DNA of 64,000 nucleotides. Origin: Seohaeicola saemankumensis (lineage in GTDB: Bacteria > Pseudomonadota > Alphaproteobacteria > Rhodobacterales > Rhodobacteraceae). Below the pieces are notes generated by a model. It made no database searches, had not been told where the DNA came from, and worked only from the letters and a program-made list of their open reading frames with translations. Position numbers and translations under genes: made by a program. Of the stretch, positions 35,324-44,097 are shown piece after piece (within the stretch, counting starts at the first letter, position 1; each line of letters starts with the position of its first letter). The stretch covers positions 731,782 through 795,781 of the forward strand of contig NZ_JBHTKR010000001.1 of assembly GCF_042678485.1 (NCBI RefSeq). Reading direction: 5' to 3'.

Positions 35324-36772
35324 ATGGAGATTCGTGAGGCCCTGACCTTCGATGATGTTCTGCTCGTTCCCGCCGCGTCCTCGGTTCTGCCGTCGACAGC
35401 GGATACACGCACACGTGTGACCCGGTCGATCGCGCTGAATATCCCGCTGCTGAGTTCGGCCATGGATACGGTGACCGAATCGCGCATGGCCATCGCCATG
35501 GCGCAATCGGGCGGCATGGGGGTGATCCATCGCAACCTTACGGTCGAGGAACAGGCCAACGAGGTGCGCCGCGTGAAACGTTTCGAAAGCGGCATCGTCT
35601 ATAACCCGATCACGCTGCGCCCCGATCAGACCCTGGCCGATGCCAAGGCGCTGCAGGCGCGCTACAACGTGACGGGTTTCCCGGTCGTCAACGAAAAGGG
35701 TCTGGTCGTGGGGATAGTGACCAACCGCGACATGCGGTTTGCCACATCCGATGACACGCCCGTCAAGGTGATGATGACCTCGGACAACCTGGCCATGCTG
35801 ACCGAACCGGCCGAGCTGGAAGAGGCCAAAAGCCTGATGAAGGCGCGCCGGATCGAAAAGCTGCTGGTCACTGACGGCAAGGGCCGCCTGACCGGTCTGC
35901 TGACGCTGAAGGATACCGAAACCGCCGTGCTGAACCCCACGGCCTGCAAGGACCAGCTGGGCCGGTTGCGGGTGGCCGCAGCCTCGACCGTGGGGGATGC
36001 CGGGTTCGAGCGGAGCCAGGCGCTGATCGACGCGGGCGTGGACATGGTGGTGATCGACACCGCGCATGGGCATTCCGAGGGCGTGGCCATCGCCGTCGAG
36101 CGGATCAAGGCGTTGTCCAATGAAGTGCAGGTGGTGGCCGGCAATATCGCCACGGCCGAGGCCACGCGCGCCCTGATCGGCGCCGGCGCCGATGCGGTAA
36201 AGGTGGGGATCGGGCCTGGTTCGATCTGCACCACGCGGATGGTGGCGGGCGTGGGCGTGCCGCAGCTGACCGCTATCATGGATTGCGCGGCGGCGGCGGG
36301 TGACATTCCGGTGATTGCCGATGGCGGCATCAAGTTTTCGGGCGATTTCGCCAAGGCGATCGCGGCGGGCGCGTCCTGCGCGATGGTGGGCAGCATGATC
36401 GCGGGCACCGATGAAAGCCCCGGCGAGGTGATCCTGTATCAGGGGCGCAGCTTCAAGAGCTATCGTGGCATGGGCAGCCTGGGCGCCATGGCGCGCGGAT
36501 CGGCCGACCGGTATTTCCAGAAGGATGCGGCCAGCGACAAGCTGGTGCCCGAGGGCGTCGAGGGGCAGGTGCCCTACAAGGGCTCCGCCTCGGCGGTGGT
36601 GCATCAGCTGGTGGGCGGTCTGCGCGCCGCCATGGGCTATACCGGTTGCGCCACGGTCGAGGAGATGCGCAAGAACTGCACTTTCGTCAAGATCACCGGG
36701 GCCGGGCTGAAGGAAAGCCATGTGCATGATGTCCAGATCACCCGCGAAAGCCCGAATTACCGGGTTGGCTGA
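35324..36772 (+). CDS. guaB: IMP dehydrogenase
   Basis: The 482-aa enzyme has LTFDDVLLVPA at the start, a pair of CBS domains at about residues 95-210 (NPITLRPDQTLADAKALQ, KGRLTGLLTLKDTE), and the catalytic loop GIGPGSICTTRMVAG with Cys near residue 300. It oxidises IMP to XMP, the committed step to GMP. The start follows GGAGATG. Its stop overlaps the next start by one base (TGATG). Confidence 0.97.
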   Translation: MEIREALTFDDVLLVPAASSVLPSTADTRTRVTRSIALNIPLLSSAMDTVTESRMAIAMAQSGGMGVIHRNLTVEEQANEVRRVKRFESGIVYNPITLRPDQTLADAKALQARYNVTGFPVVNEKGLVVGIVTNRDMRFATSDDTPVKVMMTSDNLAMLTEPAELEEAKSLMKARRIEKLLVTDGKGRLTGLLTLKDTETAVLNPTACKDQLGRLRVAAASTVGDAGFERSQALIDAGVDMVVIDTAHGHSEGVAIAVERIKALSNEVQVVAGNIATAEATRALIGAGADAVKVGIGPGSICTTRMVAGVGVPQLTAIMDCAAAAGDIPVIADGGIKFSGDFAKAIAAGASCAMVGSMIAGTDESPGEVILYQGRSFKSYRGMGSLGAMARGSADRYFQKDAASDKLVPEGVEGQVPYKGSASAVVHQLVGGLRAAMGYTGCATVEEMRKNCTFVKITGAGLKESHVHDVQITRESPNYRVG

Positions 36773-37557
36773 TGGAAGGGATCGCGCGTTTCCAGACGGA
36801 TGTGGCCGAGGTCTTCTGCATTGCCGATGGCGCATCCGATTTCGGGGCCCAGGTCTTTCCCTCGGTTGATGCCGATACCTTGTCCCTGCGGCTTTCGGCG
36901 GCGGGTGACAGCACGATCCGCACCGCCTTCAACGCGTTCCTGATCCGGCAGGGGCAGGCGCTGACGCTGGTCGACACAGGCTATGGCGCCTTGGCGGGTG
37001 ACAAGGGTGGCGCCTTGCCCGCGCGGCTTGCAGCGCTTGGCGTGATGCCTGCACAGATCGGCACCCTGGTCTTCACCCATCTGCATGGCGATCATTGCGG
37101 TGGCGCGCTTGCCGGTGACACTCCGGCCTATCCGGCGGCACGCGTTCTGATGCATGCGGCCGAGCGCGCCCATTGGCAGGATCGCGATGGGCCTGCCGCA
37201 CGGGTGATCCTGGCCTGTGCCGGGCGGATCGAGACCGTGTCCGGTGGTGACGCGGTCGCACCCGGCATCTCGGTCTGGGACCTGCCCGGGCATACACCCG
37301 GCCATATCGGGTTGCGGGTCGGGGCGAGGCTGGTGATCGTGGGCGACATTTTCCATTCCGCGGCCTTGCAACTGCCGGCGCCGGACACTGCGACGATCTA
37401 TGATACCGACCCCGAGACCGCGACCCGGACCCGCAAGGCGGCACTGGCCGAAATCGCGGCGCGCGATCTGGTGTTCACCGGCGGTCACGCGGTTGATCCG
37501 TTGAAATTTGCCCGGCTCAGGGTGGATGGTGACGGATACCGCGCCATCGCTGCCTGA
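36772..37557 (+). CDS. MBL-fold metallohydrolase
   Basis: The 261-aa protein has the metallo-beta-lactamase signature HLHGDHCGG, the further His in GHTPGHIGL, Asp in IVGDIFH and His in TGGHAVD. It resembles the AHL-lactonase-like or glyoxalase II-like lineage but the substrate is unknown. It is coupled to guaB by a TGATG overlap. Confidence 0.88.
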   Translation: MEGIARFQTDVAEVFCIADGASDFGAQVFPSVDADTLSLRLSAAGDSTIRTAFNAFLIRQGQALTLVDTGYGALAGDKGGALPARLAALGVMPAQIGTLVFTHLHGDHCGGALAGDTPAYPAARVLMHAAERAHWQDRDGPAARVILACAGRIETVSGGDAVAPGISVWDLPGHTPGHIGLRVGARLVIVGDIFHSAALQLPAPDTATIYDTDPETATRTRKAALAEIAARDLVFTGGHAVDPLKFARLRVDGDGYRAIAA

Positions 37558-37572
37558 TCGCATCCTGCCCGT

Positions 37573-38691
37573 CTAGGGGCGCGGACGCCGGCCAAGGTCC
37601 AGATCAATCACACCCGCCAAATCGGCCAGGCTGTCATGCAGCAGTTGCAGCACATAGCGCGGGTTATGGGCGTAATTGCCGCTGTCCTTGCGGGACATCT
37701 GATAATTGTAGGCAGCCTTCAGCAGGCGTGGCGTCCAGGATTGGTAGCGGTTGGGAAAGCCGCCCTCGGCAGGGGTGATCGTGCCGTCGGCATCGGGATC
37801 GTTGAAGAAATAGGGGTACTGGCCCGGCGCATAGGCTATCGGCTGGCCCGAGACCTGCAGGGCATAGCTGCGGATTGCCGCCAGAAGTTGCTGTTCAAGC
37901 CCCGCGATCTCGGCGCTGATGCCCCCGGCGATGGCGCCGTCGCCGTCGAAGTCGCCATGCTGCATGCGGATGTCGCGCAGGTCCTCGACGCCGCGGTGGC
38001 AGCTGACGCAACTGTCGGGGGCCACGGCCGTGGTATGGGCATCGTGGCAGGCGGTGCAGGTGCTGGCGCTGGGCACATGGGCAAAGCGCCGGGCATAGGA
38101 CAGGCCGGGATACTGATACCCGCCGGCGGTGTCCCGGCCCCCCAGGGTGGCGGCTGCCACGCTGTAGTGGATGTTCATGAAGCCTAGGTCGGGGGCGACC
38201 ACATCATCCGGCAGACCTGCCGCGGCCTGCGCGACATCGTCGCCTGACATCCGGCCGAGGTGACAGGCAACACAGACCGCCGCGGCGCCAAGGCCAGTTT
38301 CGGTGATGCCTGACGGATAGGTCACGGCATCCAGCGCATGTGCGGTGTCCGTGTGGCAGGAGGCGCAACCGATCGGCGCGCCGATGGCGGCGGGATGGTC
38401 CACAACACCGGCCGGGGTGCCATCCGCGCCAAGGTAATCCAGAAAGCCCGGCTGGGAATGACAGGCGGCGCATTCCACAGGCACGCTGCCCTGCTTGTTC
38501 CAGTAGGTGAAGGACAGGCTGTCATGATCGGCATGCGGTGCGTCCAGCCAGTCCTGCACAAGGCGCGCCAGCGCGTCGCGGTCATATTGTGCAAGGCCCT
38601 GCTGCGCGACAGCCTGCGTGCAGGCGATGCCGAACAGCATGGCCATGGCCAGAACGGTGATGCGCGCGGGAACGGCGAAAGCGTGGGGCAT
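37573..38691 (-). CDS. Periplasmic pentaheme c-type cytochrome
   Basis: The 372-aa product has a signal peptide (residues 1-30, ending AVAQ) and five heme motifs: CAACH (74-78), CASCH (109-113), CVACH (140-144), CTACH (212-216) and CVSCH (228-232). A C-terminal part without hemes (EEP-type loop, YFFNDPDADGTITPAEGG) contains an EF-hand-like DPDADG stretch. It should carry electrons in the periplasm, with no obvious catalytic site. The start is set by AAGGATCC eight bases upstream and the signal sequence. It is divergent from a membrane flavo-oxidoreductase, with an FNR-type box between them. Confidence 0.9.
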   Translation of the reverse strand: MPHAFAVPARITVLAMAMLFGIACTQAVAQQGLAQYDRDALARLVQDWLDAPHADHDSLSFTYWNKQGSVPVECAACHSQPGFLDYLGADGTPAGVVDHPAAIGAPIGCASCHTDTAHALDAVTYPSGITETGLGAAAVCVACHLGRMSGDDVAQAAAGLPDDVVAPDLGFMNIHYSVAAATLGGRDTAGGYQYPGLSYARRFAHVPSASTCTACHDAHTTAVAPDSCVSCHRGVEDLRDIRMQHGDFDGDGAIAGGISAEIAGLEQQLLAAIRSYALQVSGQPIAYAPGQYPYFFNDPDADGTITPAEGGFPNRYQSWTPRLLKAAYNYQMSRKDSGNYAHNPRYVLQLLHDSLADLAGVIDLDLGRRPRP

Positions 38692-38759
38692 GTCTGGATC
38701 CTTCAGATCATCGAGAGGCGTAATCACTGGCATTCTGCCCCAGAATTTCCGAAGGTTCC

Positions 38760-38773
38760 TTGAGCCTGATCAA
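38760..38773. promoter_or_regulatory. FNR/FnrL-type box TTGA-N6-TCAA
   Basis: TTGAGCCTGATCAA sits between the two divergent starts, 57 bp before the oxidoreductase ATG and 69 bp before the cytochrome ATG. It has the TTGA-N6-TCAA core of FNR/FnrL/DNR sites, embedded in a 6-bp palindrome CCTTGA/TCAAGG. Confidence 0.65.
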
Positions 38774-38830
38774 GGCGGGGCGCCTGGTGCCGGTGGCACC
38801 TTCGGCCTGCAGCAACAAGGGATTGCCGCC

Positions 38831-40321
38831 ATGTCAGGCACACCAGACCGCAAGGGCCGTCATGTCAGCCTGCGTCTTCCGGGGCGTGGGCTGGCGGTGA
38901 TCTACCTGGGCTTGTGCCTGTTTCCGATCGTCCTGGCCGGGTTTTCGCAGGCCGCCCCACTGGACGGGTGGGAGGCGTTTGGCGCGGGCCTGGGGCTGTC
39001 GGGGCTGGCGAGCCTGGTCTTGCAGCTGCTGACCTCGGGGCGGTTCCGGCTGGTGTCGGGGCGCATGGGTATCGACCGGATCATGGCCTTTCACAAGATC
39101 GCGGCCATGGCGGTGCTGCTGGCGCTGCTGGTGCATCCTTTGGCCTATGTCCTGCCCACGTTTCTGGACGACCCCGCGCGCGGTGCAGAGCGGCTGATAG
39201 CCTACGGCCTGCTGCCGGCCTATCGCAGCGGCGTTGTGGCGCTGGTTGCGTTGCTGTTGCTGGTGGTGACAGGGGTTCTGCGCGACTGGATGCATTACGA
39301 GACCTGGCGCGCCATGCACCTGATCCTGTCGCTGGTGGCGCTGGGCGGTGGCTTGCACCATGCGCTGACAGCCGGACGGCTGAGCGCCATGGGGCCGTTG
39401 CGCGCGATGTGGCTGGTGGATGCGGTGCTGGTGGTCGTGGTGATCGGCGTGCTTTACGGCTGGCGGTGGTGGCGGCTGCATCGCCGCCCTTTCGTTCTGC
39501 GCCATGTGCAGCGAATGGCCGACCGCATATGGGAGATGGATATCGCCCCCGGTCCTGTTGCCCCGGCAACGGACACGCCTGCCGCTGATATCCCGGCCCT
39601 GAACTATCGCGCCGGGCAGTTCGTCTGGATGACCGCAGGCGCGCGCCGGTTTCCGCTGTTTGATCACCCGTTCTCGATCGCGGACAGCCCGACCCGGCCA
39701 ACCCTGCGGCTGATCATCAAGGAGGCGGGCGATTTTACCCGGACGGTCGGCGCGCTGGCGCCCGGCACACCGGTCGGGATCGACGGACCCTTTGGCACCT
39801 TCACCCTGTCGGATCATCCTGGCGACAGCGTGGTGCTGATCGCGGGCGGTGTCGGGATCGCGCCGATCATGGGGCTGTTGCGCGACCTTGTGGCGCGGCG
39901 CGACCCGCGCCCGGTGCGATTGGCCTATGCGGTGGGCCGCCCCGAGAATTTCGCCTGCCTGGACGAGATCGCGCAGGCTGCGACGGTGCTGGACCTTCAG
40001 GTCATGCTGATCAGCGAGACCGCTTCACCAGACTGGCAGCAGGACATCGGCCTGCTGGACCGGCCGCGCCTTGCCCGGCTGATCAAGGGGTTGGCGCCCC
40101 GGACCTGCGTCGCCATGATCTGCGGCCCCGGTCCGATGATCAGCGCCGTGTCGGATCAGCTTTTGTCACTGGGCCTGCCGATGGCCAATGTCGTCTACGA
40201 GCGTTTCGATTATGCCGGGGCGCTGGGCGGGCGCAAGGACCGGTATCGTGCAGCGCAATATCTGGCGCTGCTGCTGGGGCAGGGCGCGCTTGTCTGGGTG
40301 CTGTCGCGCCTGCTTGTCTGA
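38831..40321 (+). CDS. Ferric reductase-like membrane flavo-oxidoreductase
   Basis: The 496-aa protein has about six hydrophobic helices (residues 20-225) of the ferric-reductase/NOX type with paired His in AFHKIAAMAVLLALLVHP and MHLILSLVALGGGLHHA, then a ferredoxin-reductase-like FAD/NAD(P)H half (HPFSIADSPTRPTLRLIIKE-like flavin site, VLIAGGVGIAPIMGLLRDL, MICGPGPMIS). An extra C-terminal hydrophobic helix follows. It probably passes electrons from cytoplasmic NAD(P)H across the membrane. It is divergent from the pentaheme cytochrome, a possible acceptor. The start codon is 10 bp after CAACAAGGG. Confidence 0.88.
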   Translation: MSGTPDRKGRHVSLRLPGRGLAVIYLGLCLFPIVLAGFSQAAPLDGWEAFGAGLGLSGLASLVLQLLTSGRFRLVSGRMGIDRIMAFHKIAAMAVLLALLVHPLAYVLPTFLDDPARGAERLIAYGLLPAYRSGVVALVALLLLVVTGVLRDWMHYETWRAMHLILSLVALGGGLHHALTAGRLSAMGPLRAMWLVDAVLVVVVIGVLYGWRWWRLHRRPFVLRHVQRMADRIWEMDIAPGPVAPATDTPAADIPALNYRAGQFVWMTAGARRFPLFDHPFSIADSPTRPTLRLIIKEAGDFTRTVGALAPGTPVGIDGPFGTFTLSDHPGDSVVLIAGGVGIAPIMGLLRDLVARRDPRPVRLAYAVGRPENFACLDEIAQAATVLDLQVMLISETASPDWQQDIGLLDRPRLARLIKGLAPRTCVAMICGPGPMISAVSDQLLSLGLPMANVVYERFDYAGALGGRKDRYRAAQYLALLLGQGALVWVLSRLLV

Positions 40322-40480
40322 AGGCGCGCGCCTTCGTGCGCGCGCAGGCCAGGCCCCAGGGCACCATCGGCCGTGCCAGGGGGGGCAGCCGCGCGGATCA
40401 CGCCGCCCACAGGTTCCAGCAATCCGGTCATCGCGGCAATGCCCCCGGGCAACGGGCGGCCCTTGCCTGGCCTGGCGGGT

Positions 40481-42010
40481 CTAGCCGCGCGGATCGTGCA
40501 GCGCGATTGCGCCACCCGGTGCCGCCAGAACCAGCCCGGCCTGACCGGCCAGCGGGCTTTGCGCGGGGATCGGGCTGACCTCGTGACCGCGCGCGGCCAG
40601 ATCGCGCAGAACCTCCGCGCCGGCGTTCGATTCGATCTTCAGGCTGTCGCGGCTGTCGGAAAATGTGCGCCCCAGCAGGAAGCGCGGACCGGCCAGCGCC
40701 TCTTGCGGGGATTGGCCGAAATCGATCAGGCGGGTCAGCAGCATGGCCAGGGTCTGCGGCTGCCCGTCGGCCCCTTGCGTGCCATAAACGATTTGCGGGC
40801 GTCCGTCCTTCAGGGCGATGCCGGGGTTCAACGTATAGAACGGCAGCTTGCCCGGCGCGAAGGCGTTCGGATGGTCCGGATCGGCGCGGAAAGCGGCCCC
40901 GCGGTTCTGCCAGATGATCCCGGTATCCCCGGCCACAACGCCGCTGCCCCAGTCGAAATAGGTGCTTTGCAGGACGCTGGCCGCATTCCCCTGCGCGTCG
41001 ATCGCGCCCAGAAAGACCGTATCGCCATGCTGCCATTGATGCGGCCAGGGCAGCGCCTTCTGGTGCGAAATGTCGTCTGCCATGGCGGCCAGGCGGTCTT
41101 GCTGCAACCAGTCATCCGTGACTGGCGGTCCGAAATCCGGATCGGCCAGCCTGTCGCGCCCCAGAAAGGCGCGTTTGACCGCTTCCACGCAAAGATGGAT
41201 GTGGTCGGTGCTGCCGGGTTGCACCCCCGACAGGTCCAGCCGTGACAGGATGCCCATGATCTGCAACGTGGTCACGCCCTGTGTCGGCGGTGGCGGGGCC
41301 AGCAATGTCAGGCCGCGATAGGGCAGCGCGAGGGGGCGCACCTGGCGGGTGCGGGTGGCGGACAGGTCCGCGGCCCCGATCACCACGCCTGCATCGCGCA
41401 ATCCGGCAAGGATGCTGCGGGACAGTGCGCCGGTGTAGAATTCATCGCCGCCTTTCTCTGCGATCAGGCGCAGCGAGCGGGCCAGTTGTGGCTGTCGCAG
41501 CATCTGACCGGCGGTCAGGGGCTGATTACCTTGGGTATAAAGTGCTGCAAATCCGGGCCAGTCCTGGCATTCGTCCTTGCGAAAGGCGCCCCAGAATGCC
41601 TGCGAGGGCGAGACGGCGAAACCCTCCTCGGCCAGGGCGATGGCGGGGGCCAGCAACGCGTCCCATCTGGCCTGGCCGCCCAGATCGTCCCGGGCCGTCG
41701 CGAAAGCCTGCTGCCAGCCGCTGACAACGGCGGCAGTGGTCAGGATCGAACCGGGGCCACGGGTGGGGATCGGGCCGCGCGGCATGGGGCGGTCGATGCC
41801 CTGTCCAATGGCCAGATCGCAGCGTTGCCGCCCCTGTCGATCCGCCAGCAGCCAGACCGCGTCGCCCCCAAGCCCGCAGAAATGCGGCATCACCACGCAA
41901 AGCGCCGCACCGGCCGCAATCAGCGCCTCGGGGGCGGTGCCGCCCGCGCGCAGCACAGCCATGCCGGCCGCTGTCGCCAGGGGATGCGGGGTTGTCAGCG
42001 CACCGGTCAT
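40481..42010 (-). CDS. Gamma-glutamyltransferase family protein, N-terminus possibly frameshifted
   Basis: The 509-aa product from the internal ATG keeps the catalytic Thr331 (HGDTVFLGAIDAQGNAASVLQS-like site) and family motifs around GGDEFYTGALS and TQGADGQPQ. No signal peptide is seen. The expected start LDQPLLHRLLQRR lies in this frame just upstream, but the ATG there (42063) with its AAGGAG site reads in another frame. A single missing G near 42054-42055 would restore it. If real, only an N-terminally shorter protein is made. The reaction is hydrolysis or transfer of gamma-glutamyl groups. Confidence 0.82.
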   Translation of the reverse strand: MTGALTTPHPLATAAGMAVLRAGGTAPEALIAAGAALCVVMPHFCGLGGDAVWLLADRQGRQRCDLAIGQGIDRPMPRGPIPTRGPGSILTTAAVVSGWQQAFATARDDLGGQARWDALLAPAIALAEEGFAVSPSQAFWGAFRKDECQDWPGFAALYTQGNQPLTAGQMLRQPQLARSLRLIAEKGGDEFYTGALSRSILAGLRDAGVVIGAADLSATRTRQVRPLALPYRGLTLLAPPPPTQGVTTLQIMGILSRLDLSGVQPGSTDHIHLCVEAVKRAFLGRDRLADPDFGPPVTDDWLQQDRLAAMADDISHQKALPWPHQWQHGDTVFLGAIDAQGNAASVLQSTYFDWGSGVVAGDTGIIWQNRGAAFRADPDHPNAFAPGKLPFYTLNPGIALKDGRPQIVYGTQGADGQPQTLAMLLTRLIDFGQSPQEALAGPRFLLGRTFSDSRDSLKIESNAGAEVLRDLAARGHEVSPIPAQSPLAGQAGLVLAAPGGAIALHDPRG

Positions 42011-42163
42011 GACGCGCGCCCGGCGTTGCAGCAGGCGGTGCAGCAGGGGCTGATCAAGAACATGAGGTCTCCTTCCAGGGCCGTCCCAGGTGGTGTTTCG
42101 CGCCCGGCTTGGGAAAATGTTCCACAATAAGGCTTGAAACCTGCTAGGCGGGCAGGGAATACA

Positions 42164-42179
42164 AGTAAATATTCACTTA
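42164..42179. promoter_or_regulatory. Palindromic operator candidate AAGTRAAT/ATTYACTT
   Basis: AAGTAAATATTCACTT is a near-perfect 16-bp palindrome (one mismatched pair) in the intergenic region between the GGT and TetR starts. It is AT-rich against a GC-rich background. TetR-family proteins usually bind such sites next to their own gene. Confidence 0.55.
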
Positions 42180-42304
42180 CCTCCGCGCCTGTGCCGTGAG
42201 GGTCAAGTGATGCTTTTTTAGGCAGTCGGGGCGTGCAAGCCGACTGGCAACGCGGGCGGCGGGCGTATAAGCAACGGCCGGACACAGGGCAGGGCGATCG
42301 GGTG

Positions 42305-42967
42305 ATGACGGAGGCCGCAGAACAGAAAAAGTCGCGTCGGCGCGACCCGGAACGCACCAGGGCGCAACTGCTCGAGGCGGCGCTGCATGAATTTGCCGAC
42401 CACGGGTTTCACGGTGCGCGGGTTGACCGGATCACCCGCGCGGTCGGCTGCAATCCGCGGCTTCTGTATCATTACTTCGGCAGCAAGGAAAAACTCTACA
42501 TCGCCGCGCTGGAGCATATCTTCGCCGATATCCGCGCGCAGGAACGTGAACTGGACCTCGACCGCCAGGAACCCTTGCAGGCCATGCGCCGGCTGGTGGA
42601 ATTCACCTTCGATTTCTTCGATGGCAATCCGCTTTTCGTCAAGCTGACGCGCAACGAGAACCTGCTGGAGGGGCGGTTCATCGCGCAGATCGCGGCGATC
42701 CGTACAAGCTCGCAGCCCCTGCTTGAGGCGATCAGCGCGATCATGGCGCGTGGTCAGGCGCAGGGCGTCTTCGGGCATCGTTACGATCCGTTGCAGATCT
42801 ATGTCACCATCGTGGCGCTAAGCGCGCATCACCTGAACAACGGGCACACGCTGTCGGCGATCTTCGGGATCGACCTGCTGAGCCGGGATTGGCGTGGTGC
42901 AAGACGGGCGCATACCGTCGATCTGGTGCTGAACGCCCTGACGGGCGACGAATCGCCCCGCGGCTGA
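42305..42967 (+). CDS. TetR-family transcriptional regulator
   Basis: The 220-aa regulator has a helix-turn-helix at about residues 15-65 (RTRAQLLEAALHEFADHGFH, VDRITRAVGCNPRLLYHYFG). The C-terminal half is of the RutR-like TetR_C kind. It is divergent from the GGT gene and 233 bp upstream of the ABC transporter genes on the same strand. It likely controls the adjacent uptake and breakdown genes; the inducer is unknown. Confidence 0.9.
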   Translation: MTEAAEQKKSRRRDPERTRAQLLEAALHEFADHGFHGARVDRITRAVGCNPRLLYHYFGSKEKLYIAALEHIFADIRAQERELDLDRQEPLQAMRRLVEFTFDFFDGNPLFVKLTRNENLLEGRFIAQIAAIRTSSQPLLEAISAIMARGQAQGVFGHRYDPLQIYVTIVALSAHHLNNGHTLSAIFGIDLLSRDWRGARRAHTVDLVLNALTGDESPRG

Positions 42968-43139
42968 TCCTGATCTGATTCCCCCGCGATCCGGTCCCGC
43001 ATCGCCGGGATCAACCCTGGTCCATGGGGTGCAACCGGGGTTTTCAGCCGCCCGATGCTGCGGGACTCTTTCCGAAAGCTGCCATTATTGCGCGCGCATG
43101 CCCGCCTGACTGCCCAATAATTCATCGCTTTCGATGTTA

Positions 43140-43160
43140 ATTCATAAAATACTTACTTAG
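43140..43160. promoter_or_regulatory. Second, weaker operator-like site upstream of the ABC genes
   Basis: AATACTTACTTAG matches one arm of the 42164-42179 palindrome (reverse strand AAGTAAGTATT) with one mismatch; the other arm is degraded. It is about 41 bp before the ABC ATPase start. Confidence 0.3.
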
Positions 43161-43200
43161 ACCACTTCCCAGTTTCCGGCGCTGGCTGTCACGTGGCGGC

Positions 43201-44070
43201 ATGAACATGACATCAGACATCCCCGCCCCAGCGATGCCGGTGCCCGCGACGCAACCGGCCTCACGGACCAACCCGGTGCATCCGCGCCCGGCGATCGAGC
43301 TGCAGGAAGCCTCGGTCGTCTTCGGCAAGGGGCCGCAAAGCGTCACGGCCCTGTCGCCCACGACCCTGCGTATGGAGCGGGGCGACTTTCTGGCGCTGGT
43401 CGGCCCGTCCGGCTGCGGAAAATCGACGATCCTGCGCCTGGCCAGTAACCTGATCCAGCCCTCCTCGGGGCTGGTGCTGCTGGGCGGACGCGAGGTGGCC
43501 GCCAAGGAGCTGCGGATCGGGATGGCGTTCCAGAACCCGACGATGCTGCCCTGGCTGACCATCGAAAAGAACGTGATGCTGCCTCTCAAGATCGTCGAGC
43601 CGTTCAAGCGGACGTTTCAGCAGGACCGCAAGGGTGCCTATCGCGACCGGGTCCATGCGCTGCTGGCGCAGGTGGGGCTGAAGGATTTCGCAAACCATTA
43701 CCCCTGGCAGCTGTCGGGGGGCATGTTGCAGCGTGCGAACCTGTGCCGCGCGCTGATCCACGACCCCGACCTGTTGCTGCTGGACGAACCTTTCGGCGCG
43801 CTGGACCAGTTCACCCGCGAGGAGCTGTGGCAGATCCTTCAGGATCTCTACCTTGATCGCAAGCCGACCGTGCTGCTGGTCACGCATGACCTGCGCGAGG
43901 CCGGTTTCCTCGCGCGCCGCATCTGCGTGATGAGCGCGCGTCCCGGCCGTGTCATCTCGGACCGCGAAGTCAACCTGCCGCAACCGCGTGACATCGGCGT
44001 CATCTACGAGCCTGCCTTCGTCGAGATGACCCAAGGCCTGCGCGAATTGATCGCGCAGGTGCGTAAATGA
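43201..44070 (+). CDS. NitT/TauT-type ABC transporter, ATP-binding subunit
   Basis: The 289-aa ATPase has Walker A GPSGCGKST, signature LSGGMLQR, Walker B LLLLDEPFGALD and the switch His in VTHDLREAG, in the order of SsuB/TauB/NrtD-like subunits. A disordered Pro/Ala-rich N-terminus of 35 residues precedes the domain. It works with the permease 27 bp downstream and a periplasmic binding protein. Confidence 0.93.
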   Translation: MNMTSDIPAPAMPVPATQPASRTNPVHPRPAIELQEASVVFGKGPQSVTALSPTTLRMERGDFLALVGPSGCGKSTILRLASNLIQPSSGLVLLGGREVAAKELRIGMAFQNPTMLPWLTIEKNVMLPLKIVEPFKRTFQQDRKGAYRDRVHALLAQVGLKDFANHYPWQLSGGMLQRANLCRALIHDPDLLLLDEPFGALDQFTREELWQILQDLYLDRKPTVLLVTHDLREAGFLARRICVMSARPGRVISDREVNLPQPRDIGVIYEPAFVEMTQGLRELIAQVRK

Positions 44071-44097
44071 CCCCGGTTTCCCAAAGGAGATCCCGCC

